From Methylobacterium soli (GTDB lineage Bacteria > Pseudomonadota > Alphaproteobacteria > Rhizobiales > Beijerinckiaceae), in assembly GCF_008806385.1 (NCBI RefSeq), contig NZ_VZZK01000002.1, forward strand, positions 124,001 to 188,000: DNA of 64,000 nucleotides. Direction: 5' to 3'. Within the stretch, counting starts at the first letter, position 1; the number at the start of each line of letters is the position of its first letter. The notes beneath the pieces are model-generated. The model was not told the origin of the DNA and made no database searches. It saw only the letters and a list, made by a program, of their open reading frames with translations. Below, one piece after another: positions 29,495-37,854 of the stretch. Both the position numbers and the translations under genes were made by a program.

Positions 29495-30529
29495 ATGCCC
29501 TCGCTCCGGATGCCGGCCGCCCTGCTCGGCGCCCTCCTGCTCGCCGCTCCCGCCGCCGCCGCGCCCTCGGAGGGCGCGACCGAGACCGTGGAGCAAGCCC
29601 TCTGCCGCCTGATCGAGGGGTCCGCCAAGGCGCGGGGCCTGCCCGTGCCGTTCCTGACGCGGCTGATCTGGCGCGAGAGCAGCTTCCGGGTCGGCGTCGT
29701 CAGCCCGGTGGGGGCGCAAGGGGTGGCGCAGTTCATGCCCGGCACCGCGCGGGAGCGCGGCCTCCTCGATCCCTTCGACCCCGAACAGGCGATCCCGCAT
29801 GCGGCCCACCTGCTGGCGGATCTGAGGCGCCAGTTCGGCAATCTCGGCCTCGCGGCGGCGGCCTATAACGGCGGCCCGGGCCGGGTCACGAACTGGCTCG
29901 CGGGCTCGGGCGGGCTGCCCGCCGAGACCCGCTCCTACGTCTACGCCATCACGGGCCAGCCCGCGGAGGATTGGCGCGGTGCCGGCAGCGCCGTCGAGAT
30001 GGGACCGCCCGAGGGTCAGGATTCCGCCAGGAACAAGGATCCCGCCAAGAACAAGGATTCCGCCAGGGACAAAGAATCCGCTCAAGGCAAGGGTTCGGGC
30101 AGCGGCGAAGAATCCGGAAAGGACGCGGAGGCGCATTCGGACAAGGCCAGGGCAGAGAAGCGGGCCGTTGCCGAGACGCGCGCCGAGGCGCCGCAGACCT
30201 GCCTCCAGGTCACCGCGGCGCTCCGCATCCCCTCGCGGGGGGACCGCTTCGCGCCCGGGCTCAACGAGGGGCCGGCGGCGCCCTGGGGGATCCAGCTTGC
30301 CGGGAACTTCTCGAAATCGCTCGCGCTGCAGAGTTTCTCGCGGGCGCGCTCGGCCTACGCGCAGGTGATCGGCGAGGTGCGGCCGATGATCATCGGCACG
30401 CGCCTGCGCAACCGCGGCACCCGGGCCTTCTACCGCATCCGCATCCCGGCCCAGAGCCGGCAGGCGGCCGACGGCCTCTGCGGCCGGATCCGCCAGGTCG
30501 GGGGCGCCTGCATCGTCCTGAGGACGTGA
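29495..30529 (+). CDS. Lytic transglycosylase with C-terminal SPOR-like region
   Basis: 344 residues. A signal peptide (MPAALLGALLLAAPAAAAPS) is followed by an SLT domain with catalytic Glu in LIWRESSFRVGVVSPVGAQG, then FMPGTAR and LAAAAYNGGPGRV. A linker carries four near-identical six-residue repeats. The C-terminal region GIQLAGNFSKSLALQSFSRA with two Cys resembles a SPOR-type peptidoglycan-binding fold. It probably cleaves peptidoglycan in the periplasm, perhaps at division or secretion sites. ATG 29495 was chosen; GTG 29489 is possible. Confidence 0.82.
   Translation: MPSLRMPAALLGALLLAAPAAAAPSEGATETVEQALCRLIEGSAKARGLPVPFLTRLIWRESSFRVGVVSPVGAQGVAQFMPGTARERGLLDPFDPEQAIPHAAHLLADLRRQFGNLGLAAAAYNGGPGRVTNWLAGSGGLPAETRSYVYAITGQPAEDWRGAGSAVEMGPPEGQDSARNKDPAKNKDSARDKESAQGKGSGSGEESGKDAEAHSDKARAEKRAVAETRAEAPQTCLQVTAALRIPSRGDRFAPGLNEGPAAPWGIQLAGNFSKSLALQSFSRARSAYAQVIGEVRPMIIGTRLRNRGTRAFYRIRIPAQSRQAADGLCGRIRQVGGACIVLRT
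30020..30091 (+). repeat. Four tandem 18-bp repeats inside the transglycosylase gene
   Basis: Four adjacent 18-bp units encode D-S/P-A-R/K-N/D-K hexapeptides (30020-30037, 30038-30055, 30056-30073, 30074-30091). The first three differ by a few bases and the last is more diverged. They form a charged linker between the SLT and C-terminal domains. Confidence 0.85.
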
Positions 30530-30617
30530 GCGCGGCGCCGCCATCGTCCGAAATCCTACCTTGGTCATGAATCCGCCCGAACCGGCATGCGATCAGGGGG
30601 GGCCAGCCGAGAGATTC

Positions 30618-31523
30618 ATGATCAGAGCCTTCACCGCCATCGTCAGCCTTGCCTGCCTCGCCCTCGCGGCGCTCGGCATCAGCGCCTGCTCGCCGCTGGC
30701 GCTGTTCGACGCCATCGGCCCGCGCGACAGCGGCGGCCGCCAGGCCCTGAAGAACCAGCCCTTCGGCAACCACCCCCGCCAGAGCCTCGACGTGTTCGTG
30801 CCGGTGGCCGGGGCGACGAACGCGCCGGTCCTGGTGTTCTTCTACGGCGGCTCGTGGAAGAGCGGCACCAAGGAGGATTACGCCTTCGTCGGGCAGGCCT
30901 TGGCCGCCCAGGGCTTCGTCACCGTGCTGCCGGATTACCGCCTCTATCCGGAGGTGCGCTTCCCCGGATTCCTGGAGGACGGGGCGGCCGCCATCGCCTG
31001 GGTGCGCGACAACATCGCGGCCTATGGCGGCGACCCGCGCCGGATCGTCCTCGCCGGCCACTCGGCGGGCGCCTACAACGCCGTGATGCTCGGGCTCGAT
31101 CCGCGCTACCTGCGGGCGGCGGGCGTCGACCCGAAGGTGGTGCGGGCGGTGGCGGGGCTCTCCGGCCCCTACGACTTCCTGCCCTTCGACAAGGGCACCG
31201 CCGCCCAGGTGTTCGGCGAGGCGCCGGACCCGGCCGCGACCCAGCCGATCAGCTTCGCGGGGCCGCACTCGCCGCCCGCCTTCCTGGCCACGGGCGACGG
31301 CGACACGGTCGTGCGCCCGCGCAACACCCAGAGCCTCGCGGCCAAGCTGCGCGCCGCCCACGTGCCGGTGCAGGAGCGGGTCTATCCGGGCCTCGACCAT
31401 GCCGACACCCTGCTGGCGCTCTCCGTGACCTTCCGCTCGAAGGCGCCCGAGCTCGCCGAGATGGCGGCCTTCCTGCAAGGCCAGACGGCGCCCCGCCCGC
31501 TGACGGCGGCGCGCGTCCGCTGA
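30618..31523 (+). CDS. Alpha/beta-hydrolase lipoprotein (carboxylesterase-like)
   Basis: 301 residues. A lipoprotein signal (MIRAFTAIVSLACLALAALG) ends in the lipobox ISAC. The hydrolase domain has the oxyanion loop VFFYGGSWKSGTKEDY, the nucleophile motif LAGHSAGAYNAV and a catalytic His in GLDHADTLLA. It resembles feruloyl/acetyl esterases and kynurenine formamidase-like hydrolases. The substrate is unknown. A longer frame begins at 30561, but the signal peptide starts at 30618. Confidence 0.8.
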   Translation: MIRAFTAIVSLACLALAALGISACSPLALFDAIGPRDSGGRQALKNQPFGNHPRQSLDVFVPVAGATNAPVLVFFYGGSWKSGTKEDYAFVGQALAAQGFVTVLPDYRLYPEVRFPGFLEDGAAAIAWVRDNIAAYGGDPRRIVLAGHSAGAYNAVMLGLDPRYLRAAGVDPKVVRAVAGLSGPYDFLPFDKGTAAQVFGEAPDPAATQPISFAGPHSPPAFLATGDGDTVVRPRNTQSLAAKLRAAHVPVQERVYPGLDHADTLLALSVTFRSKAPELAEMAAFLQGQTAPRPLTAARVR

Positions 31524-31663
31524 GGCGCCCGGTGCCGTCAACCTTACGGGGCGATAGCTGGGCATGACGGCGCAGCCGGCGCCCCGGCCCCGGGGTTTCC
31601 GGGCTAGGATGGATCTTCGAGCCTCTCCCGACGCTCGTCCCACGCGATGAGGCCGCGCCGCCC

Positions 31664-32983
31664 GTGTCTTCGGCAGCTGAGATCGACGCCCTCGAGCCGG
31701 CTGCCGGCGCGCGCCCCGCCCGCGATCTCCCGGATTGGCAGCGGGTCGCCCTGAACGGCACCACGCTGGTCGTGCTCTGGAACCACCTCTGGTTCAGCGA
31801 TCTCAGCGACCGCACCCTGCTGGCGGCCGCCGAGGACGGCAGCCTGGTGACGCAGCTCCTGTTCCTCGGTCTCGGCCTCGCCATGGCGGGAGCCCTCTGG
31901 CGCCTCGGCCTCGAGCGGCTCCGGCCCCTGGCGAGTTGGCCGCTCCTCGCCCTGGCGACCTGGCTGGCGATCACGATCTTCACCTCGGTCGAGCCGCTGC
32001 TGTCGGTCCGCCGGGCGATCCTGCTCGTCATCGCCGCCATGCTGTCGGCCGGGATCCTGGTGGTGGCCCGCTCCGCCCGGCAATTCGCCCTGACCCTGGC
32101 GGCCGCCGCCCTGGTGATCCTGATCCCGTCCTTCCTGGGGGTCGCCCTGGTGCCGCATCTCGCGGTGCACTCGCCCTTCGACGTCCAGGCCGATCCGAGC
32201 CATGCCGGGCTCTGGCGCGGCATCTTCCCGTTCAAGAACGAGGCGGGCGCCGTGATGGTGATCCTCATCTTCGTCGGGTTCTACGTCGCGGCCAGCGCGA
32301 GCCGCCTCTACGGCTGGCTGCTCGTGCTCCTCGCCGCGGCCTTCCTGATCGGCACCAATTCCAAGACCGCGCTGGCGACGCTGCCGGTGGTCTTCGCGGT
32401 GACGACGCTCTGCCGCGTCTTCCGGGGCGGTTTCCTGCGCACGCTCCTGCTGCTCGGCCCGGTCGCGGGCTTCGCCCTGGTCTCGATCGGCTCGGTCTTC
32501 CTCCCGCCGGTGAAGGACCTCCTCGACGTGGTGCTGAGCGACGCCTCGTTCACCGGCCGCAGCGAGATCTGGGAATTCGCCGTGGAGAACATCCTGCTGC
32601 GGCCGCTCCAGGGCTGGGGCTACGGCGCCTTCTGGATGACCGAGCGCACCATGTACGCGACCGGCGACATCCAGACCTGGGTGAACACGGCCCGCCACGG
32701 CCACAACGCCTATATCGACGCGGCCCTGATGCTCGGGATGCCGGGGCTCGCGCTCGTCCTTCTCGCCTACCTGATCGCGCCCGTGCGCGACCTGCAGCGG
32801 ATCACCGCCGGACAGGGCATCGACCCGGCCACGATGCTGTTCCTGCGCCTGTGGTTCTTCGCGGTGATCTCGGCCTCGTTCGAATCGGTGCTCCTGAACG
32901 GCAACAACGCCACCTGCTGCATGATGATGATGGCGGTGTTCGGCCTGCGCCTGCGCGCCTCGCACCGGATGATCGCGGGCTGA
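31664..32983 (+). CDS. O-antigen ligase/polymerase-like membrane protein
   Basis: A 439-residue polytopic protein with about ten hydrophobic helices. It carries a Wzy/WaaL-type signature: FTGRSEIWEFAVENILLRPL, GWGYGAFW and ARHGHNAYIDAALMLGMPG. Such proteins polymerise or ligate surface polysaccharide in the inner membrane (WaaL for O-antigen, or exopolysaccharide polymerases). No other polysaccharide genes are adjacent, so the substrate is open. The start is a GTG at 31664. Confidence 0.8.
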   Translation: MSSAAEIDALEPAAGARPARDLPDWQRVALNGTTLVVLWNHLWFSDLSDRTLLAAAEDGSLVTQLLFLGLGLAMAGALWRLGLERLRPLASWPLLALATWLAITIFTSVEPLLSVRRAILLVIAAMLSAGILVVARSARQFALTLAAAALVILIPSFLGVALVPHLAVHSPFDVQADPSHAGLWRGIFPFKNEAGAVMVILIFVGFYVAASASRLYGWLLVLLAAAFLIGTNSKTALATLPVVFAVTTLCRVFRGGFLRTLLLLGPVAGFALVSIGSVFLPPVKDLLDVVLSDASFTGRSEIWEFAVENILLRPLQGWGYGAFWMTERTMYATGDIQTWVNTARHGHNAYIDAALMLGMPGLALVLLAYLIAPVRDLQRITAGQGIDPATMLFLRLWFFAVISASFESVLLNGNNATCCMMMMAVFGLRLRASHRMIAG

Positions 32984-32998
32984 CGGCGCCCTCCCGCC

Positions 32999-34783
32999 TC
33001 AATCCGGCAGCGCGAACACCACCAGCGCGTCGCCCGTGCCGAAGCCGGAGCCCTTGGTGAAGGAGGCGCCGCCCGCCGCCACCGCCACGTATTGGCGCCC
33101 GTCCACGGCGAAGCTCACGGGCGGGCCGCCGATGCCGGCGCCGCACTGGAAGCGCCACAGGATCTCGCCCGTCCGCGCGTCGTGGGCGTCGAGATGCCCG
33201 TCCTCCTCGCCGGAGAAAACGAGGCCGCCGGCGGTCGCGAGGGTGCCGCCGGAGAGCCGGCTCCCGGCCTTCTGCGACCACGCGATCGCGCCCCCCTGAG
33301 CGAGGTCGACGGCCGTGAGGGTGCTGAAGGACGGCTCGCCCCGCGCCTCGCTGGTCTCGGTGTAGCGGATCTCCGGGCGCCCCGGCGCGGCCGGCACGGT
33401 CTTCACCGTGTAGGTCGCCGCCCCGTGGCGGATCTGCGCGTAGGCGAGCCCCGTCGCCGCGTCGTAGGCGACCGGGTGCCAGGAGATCGCCCCGAGGGGC
33501 CCGGGGCTGACGATCGTGCCCTCGGGCGTGGGCGGTGCGTAGAGGTTCTTGTGCCGGATCAGCGGCTCGGAACGGGCCAGGAGCTTGCCGGTGGCCCGGT
33601 CGTGGACGTAGAGCCAGCCGGTCTTGGAGCCTTGCGCCACCGCCTTCACGGGCCCCTGCGGCGTCGGGTAGTCGAGCAGGAAGGGCGGGCTCGCCACGTC
33701 GTAGCCCCACTCGTCGTGGGGCACCTGCTGGAAGTGCCAGCGCAACGCCCCGGACTTCACGTCGAGGGCCACGAGGCTCATCGTGTAGAGGTTGTCGCCC
33801 GGCCGGGTCAGGCCGAAATTCTGCGGCGCCGGATTGCCGGTGCCGAGGAAGATCAGGCCGAGATCGGGGTCGAAGGCCGGCGTCATCCAGAGGGAGCCGC
33901 CGCCCACCCGCCAGGCCTCGCGGTTCTGCGGCGCGGCGGCCCGCTCGGCCGCGATGTCGCGGTGGAGCGGCTCGCCGTCCGCGGTCGTCGCGACGAAGCC
34001 GCCCTCCCAGCCATCCGCCTTGGTGACGTACCAGCGCCAGCGCTCGGCGCCGGTCTTCGCGTCGTAGGCCGCGAGCCAGCCGCGCCGGCCGTAGCCGCCC
34101 TCGATCCCCACCACCGAGCCGCCGTCGAGGCCGCCCTTGTCGTCCTCGACATGGAGCCCGTAGCCGGCGCCGGCCACGCCCACGATCACGAGCCCGTCGG
34201 CGACGAGGGGCGGCATCTTGAAGCCGAGGCGGCTCGATCCCTGAATCGGCTTGTCGCCGAGTTGCGCCGCCAGCGCCGAGGCCGTCTCGGTCTCGCCCTC
34301 CTCGGGGCGCACCGCCTCGTGGTCCCACACGACCTTGCCGGTCCGCGCGTCGAGGGCGATGACGCGCCCGTCCATGGTGGCCTCGTAGACGAGGCCGCCC
34401 GAGACCGCGACGCCCCGGTTCGAGGGCGGCCCGAAGATCTTCTCGGTGCGGGCCTTGTGGGTGTAGGTCCAGAGCACCCGGCCCGACTTCGCCTCGAGCG
34501 CCGCCACGTGGTTGCCGGTGGTGGAGACGTACATCACCCCGTCCACCACCACGGGCTCGGCCTGGAAATAGCCGGTCACGCCGGTCTGGAAGATCCAGGC
34601 CGGGCGCAGGCGCCCGACATTGCCCCGGTCGATCGCCGCCAGCGGCGCGTAGTGCCGGTTGTCGTGGCCGCCCCCGAACATCGGCCAATCCGCGGCCCCC
34701 TCCTGGGCGCGGGCGGCCGGCGCGAGGAGCACCAGGGCGGCGGCGAGGGCGGCGGCGCGCGGGCGGAAAGCGAGGCGGCTCAT
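32999..34783 (-). CDS. PQQ-type quinoprotein dehydrogenase-like protein
   Basis: 594 residues with a signal peptide (MSRLAFRPRAAALAAALVLL, cleavage near ARA-QE) and an eight-bladed beta-propeller with Trp-docking repeats such as LEAKSGRVLWTY and LDARTGKVVWDHE. No cytochrome domain is present, and no vicinal Cys pair of the MxaF type is seen. The segment PHDEWGYDVASPP (355-367) aligns with the WDYD motif of quinoprotein alcohol dehydrogenases, but Gly360 stands where the catalytic Asp is expected. The PQQ-stacking Trp is probably Trp390. The substrate, and even catalytic activity, are uncertain. Confidence 0.8.
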   Translation of the reverse strand: MSRLAFRPRAAALAAALVLLAPAARAQEGAADWPMFGGGHDNRHYAPLAAIDRGNVGRLRPAWIFQTGVTGYFQAEPVVVDGVMYVSTTGNHVAALEAKSGRVLWTYTHKARTEKIFGPPSNRGVAVSGGLVYEATMDGRVIALDARTGKVVWDHEAVRPEEGETETASALAAQLGDKPIQGSSRLGFKMPPLVADGLVIVGVAGAGYGLHVEDDKGGLDGGSVVGIEGGYGRRGWLAAYDAKTGAERWRWYVTKADGWEGGFVATTADGEPLHRDIAAERAAAPQNREAWRVGGGSLWMTPAFDPDLGLIFLGTGNPAPQNFGLTRPGDNLYTMSLVALDVKSGALRWHFQQVPHDEWGYDVASPPFLLDYPTPQGPVKAVAQGSKTGWLYVHDRATGKLLARSEPLIRHKNLYAPPTPEGTIVSPGPLGAISWHPVAYDAATGLAYAQIRHGAATYTVKTVPAAPGRPEIRYTETSEARGEPSFSTLTAVDLAQGGAIAWSQKAGSRLSGGTLATAGGLVFSGEEDGHLDAHDARTGEILWRFQCGAGIGGPPVSFAVDGRQYVAVAAGGASFTKGSGFGTGDALVVFALPD

Positions 34784-34846
34784 GCGGGGTCGGTTCCTCC
34801 CTAGGGTTCGTTCGGCGTGATGTCGTGTTCGGATCGGCGTGGCGGC

Positions 34847-35371
34847 TCAGGCGCCCGGCCGGGGCGCCCGCGCCAGCTGGGCCGGAGTGTCGGCCGCCCC
34901 CATGGCCTGGGCCATCTCGGCGGCGGTCTGGCCGCCCGGATCGCGGCGGTCGGGATCGGCCCCGTGGGCGAGGAGAAGGTCGACCATCTCGACGCGGTTG
35001 AACATCGCCGCCGTCATCAGCGCGGTGCGGCCGCCGCCATCGACGGCGGCGCCGTGGGCGAGGAGCAGGCGGGCGATCTCGATCTCGCCCTTGAAGGCGG
35101 CGCCCACGAGCGGCGTCTGGCCCCGGTCATTGGCGAGTTCCGGGTCGCCCCCGGCCTCCAGGATGACCCGGGTGGCGTCCGGCTGGCCGTTATAGGCCGC
35201 GAGCATCAGCAGGCTGTCGCCCTTGTCGTTGCGCAGGTTCGCCGGAAGGCCCTGGCCGAACAGCTCCGCCAGTTCCTCGGCATGGCCCATCCGGGCGTGC
35301 TGGAAGACGCGGCCCGCGAAGGCGAGGGTCGCGTCGTCGAGGGCGGGCGGCGATTTCGGGGGGGTGTCCAT
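34847..35371 (-). CDS. Ankyrin-repeat protein
   Basis: 174 residues with four ankyrin repeats, for example NDKGDSLLMLAAYNGQPDAT, NDRGQTPLVGAAFKGEIEIA and GGRTALMTAAMFNRVEMVDL. It has no signal peptide. It is probably a cytoplasmic protein-protein interaction module. The ATG at 35371 begins MDTPPKSPPALDDATLAF. It lies upstream of the quinoprotein gene on the same strand, so the two may be co-transcribed. Confidence 0.85.
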   Translation of the reverse strand: MDTPPKSPPALDDATLAFAGRVFQHARMGHAEELAELFGQGLPANLRNDKGDSLLMLAAYNGQPDATRVILEAGGDPELANDRGQTPLVGAAFKGEIEIARLLLAHGAAVDGGGRTALMTAAMFNRVEMVDLLLAHGADPDRRDPGGQTAAEMAQAMGAADTPAQLARAPRPGA

Positions 35372-35774
35372 CGGGGCCTCGTGCGGAGAGCGATCCCGCG
35401 CATCTGGCGCCAAGGCCGGGTTCTGTCCAGCCCGGCGCGCCGGCCCTTCGCCCGGCCGCTTCACGAGATCAGGGCGGTGACGGACCGACGCAGACGTGAA
35501 CACAAGCGATTCCAGGCCCCTTGAAACCTCGAAGAATCCATGATTATCCTATGTTAGTTTCCTAAGATTACGGGTCGTGTTCACTTTTTGTGGTCACGGC
35601 GTCGGAACCGAAATTTTCAGAACTTGCCCCGATGGTCCCGCCAAGCTTCGAGAATGTACGACTGTTTACGGATCGTGCGGAATCGCCAATGCTGGATCGA
35701 CCGGAATTTGCTGCGCGAATATCGCCGTCAGCACGATTCTGAAACGCGCAGACCCGGAACGTCGTGAGCGTTCA
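35372..35774. promoter_or_regulatory. AT-richer leader region of the PAS-HTH array
   Basis: 403 bases without a convincing gene. It lies between the divergent ankyrin gene and the first PAS-HTH copy. From about 35500 to 35740 it is clearly AT-richer than its surroundings, and it includes an imperfect inverted repeat (TTAG-TTTC-CTAA near 35550). It probably carries promoters for both directions. No -35/-10 pair was convincing. A 72-residue frame at 35577 has no coding character. Confidence 0.4.
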
Positions 35775-36787
35775 TGCAGGACGACGCGCCCGTGAATTAC
35801 CCCCACGTCACCCCTGATCCGCCCTTCTCGTCGCGGGAGTTCCTGCGGCTGATCGAGAATTACGGGCTGACCGGCACCTGGGGCTGGAGCTTCGCGACGA
35901 ACACGTAGGTCTGGTCGCCGGGCCTGTACCGCCTGCTCGGCCTGCAACCCGACATCGTGGATCCGAGCTACGCGCTGCTCCTGAGCCTCGTTCATCCCGA
36001 TGACCGGGCCGGCCTCGATACGCCCGACCGGATCCGGCAGGACGGCACCTTGCGCAGCCACAGCTTCCGGGTGATCCGCCCGGACGGATCGATGCGCATC
36101 CTGTCGAGCCGCGGCGAGACCTACCGCACCGCCGATGGCCGGCCCTTCGCCGCAGCCGGCATCGTCCTCGACGTCACGGGCGAGAAGCAGCGCGAGCGGG
36201 CCCAGAGCGTCGCCCTGAAGGGCAGGCAGGCCTTGCGCGACGAGGCCGGCGTCACCCTGCACGTCTTCACACCCGGGCATGGCGGGCAGGATGCGCCGGA
36301 ATGGGCCCTGCTCGTGGACCTCCCGCCGGACGAGCGGGCGCGCTGGCGGGCGAATCTGACGGCGGGGTTCGAGACCGGCCGCAGCTTCACGGCGACCGGG
36401 CTGCTCGCCCGCCGGGAGGGCGGCCACGGATCGTTCGAGATGACGCTGGTGCCGATGCGGCGGCCCGACGGGGTCATCACGGAATGGATCGGCCTCGCCG
36501 AGCCGATCGACGAGGATTCCGGCGACGCCCGCCGGGAGGTAAGCGACCTCGACGCGACGATCGAGGGCCATCACCTGCGCGCGGCGCGCGGCCTTCTCGA
36601 TTGGTCGATGACGGATCTGGCCGAGGCGAGCCACCTCTCGTTCTCGACGGTCCGGCGCCTCGAAGAGAACCCGAACGGCGCCGCCGACCGCTCGCGAAGC
36701 GCGGCGATCGCGGCCCTGCGGGCGGCCGGGATCCGGTTCTCGCAGATCGACGGCGCGACCGTCGCGGTCGCAGTCGCGAAGGTGTGA
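35775..36787 (+). pseudogene. PAS-HTH regulator, copy 1 (broken)
   Basis: The same architecture as the next three genes: a PAS domain (TGTWGWSFATNT... [15 protein letters not shown]) and a C-terminal helix-turn-helix ([20 protein letters not shown]). Two lesions are visible. An in-frame TAG at 35906-35908 stands where copies 3 and 4 have CAG (Gln before VWSPG). Upstream of it the frame has no start codon: a TGA lies at 35816-35818, while the plausible ATG at 35775 is one base out of frame. The 3' part from GTG 35957 is open for 276 codons. Copy 1 is most like copy 3. Confidence 0.75.
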
Positions 36788-36796
36788 GGCGCATCC

Positions 36797-37846
36797 GTGG
36801 GAATGCGACTGAGCGCCGAGACGCTTGCCTTCTCGTCCCGCGAGTTCCTGCGCCTGATCGAGCGGATCGGCCTGACCGGAACCTGGGGATGGACGTTCGC
36901 CACGCACGAACACGTCTGGTCGCCGGGCGTCTTCCACATCCTCGGGTTGGAGCCGGGCTTCGTTCACCCGAGCTACGCGCTGCTCTGCAGCCTCGTGCAC
37001 CCGGAGGACCGGAACATCCTGGACACCGAAGCCGAGATCAAGTGGGACGGGCTGCCGCGCAACCACACCGTGCGGATCGTCCGGCCCGACGGAAGCGTGC
37101 GGATCGTGGAGTGCCGAAGCGAGGTCTTCGTCGGTCCGGACGGTCGCCCGCGCGCGGCGCGCGGTCTGCTCCTCGACGTGACGGACCAGGAGCGCCTCAA
37201 TCAGGTCCTGGCACGCGAGCGGGCGATCGGCCGCGCCTTGTTCGAGGAAGCCCGCATCTTCTCGTTCCGGCGCAGCTTCTCGCCCGCGCCGGAGGCCACC
37301 GATCCCTTCGCCCCGCCGCCCGAGGCCGTGATCCTGACCGGCCTGCCTTACGAGCATATGGCCGAGGATTCCTTCCGGGTGATGCCGATTGACGCGCGGG
37401 AGGCGTCGCGCGAGAATTTCGAGGTCGGGTATGCCCGCGGCCAACCCTTCACGCAGGTCCATCCCTTCATCCTGGTTGGCGGGCAGAGAGCCGATTTCCG
37501 AACCAGCCCGGTCCCGATCCGCGATCGGGACGGGCTCATCGAGGAATGGATCCTGTTCGTGCGGCCGGCGGTCGGCCGGGCCCTGCGCGCCACCGGCCAG
37601 GGCCGCCAGGCCCTGGAGACGATGGTGGAGGGGCGCCATCTGCGCGCGGCGCGGAATCTTCTCGGCTGGACGATGATGGACCTCGCGCAAGCCAGCGGCC
37701 TGTCCTTCTCGACGGTCCGGCGCCTCGAGGAGGACGGCGAATCCACGGCCGCCCGCTCCCGCCACCGGGCCGTCGCCGCGCTGCGGGCGGCCGGCATCCT
37801 CTTCTCGCTCATCGACGGGGACCTCCTCGCCGTGGCCCGGATCTGA
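36797..37846 (+). CDS. PAS domain-containing helix-turn-helix regulator, copy 2
   Basis: 349 residues. The N-terminal PAS domain (about residues 15-130) has TGTWGWTFATHEHVWSPGVF, LVHPEDRNILDTEAEI and RIVRPDGSVRIVECRSEVF. A middle region of about 120 residues ends in a beta segment (VPIRDRDGLIEEWILFV). The C-terminal HTH (about 280-349) reads LRAARNLLGWTMMDLAQASG and LSFSTVRRLEEDGES. The pattern suggests a sensor that binds a ligand or cofactor through PAS and contacts DNA through an Xre/MerR-like HTH. Start GTG 36797 or ATG 36803. The gap from copy 1 is nine bases. Confidence 0.83.
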   Translation: MGMRLSAETLAFSSREFLRLIERIGLTGTWGWTFATHEHVWSPGVFHILGLEPGFVHPSYALLCSLVHPEDRNILDTEAEIKWDGLPRNHTVRIVRPDGSVRIVECRSEVFVGPDGRPRAARGLLLDVTDQERLNQVLARERAIGRALFEEARIFSFRRSFSPAPEATDPFAPPPEAVILTGLPYEHMAEDSFRVMPIDAREASRENFEVGYARGQPFTQVHPFILVGGQRADFRTSPVPIRDRDGLIEEWILFVRPAVGRALRATGQGRQALETMVEGRHLRAARNLLGWTMMDLAQASGLSFSTVRRLEEDGESTAARSRHRAVAALRAAGILFSLIDGDLLAVARI

Positions 37847-37854
37847 GGCCAGCC

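Noticed and set aside
35577..35795. A 72-residue ORF before the PAS-HTH array
   Set aside because: No ribosome binding site, no conserved-looking segments, and its codon use does not match neighbours; better explained as leader DNA.
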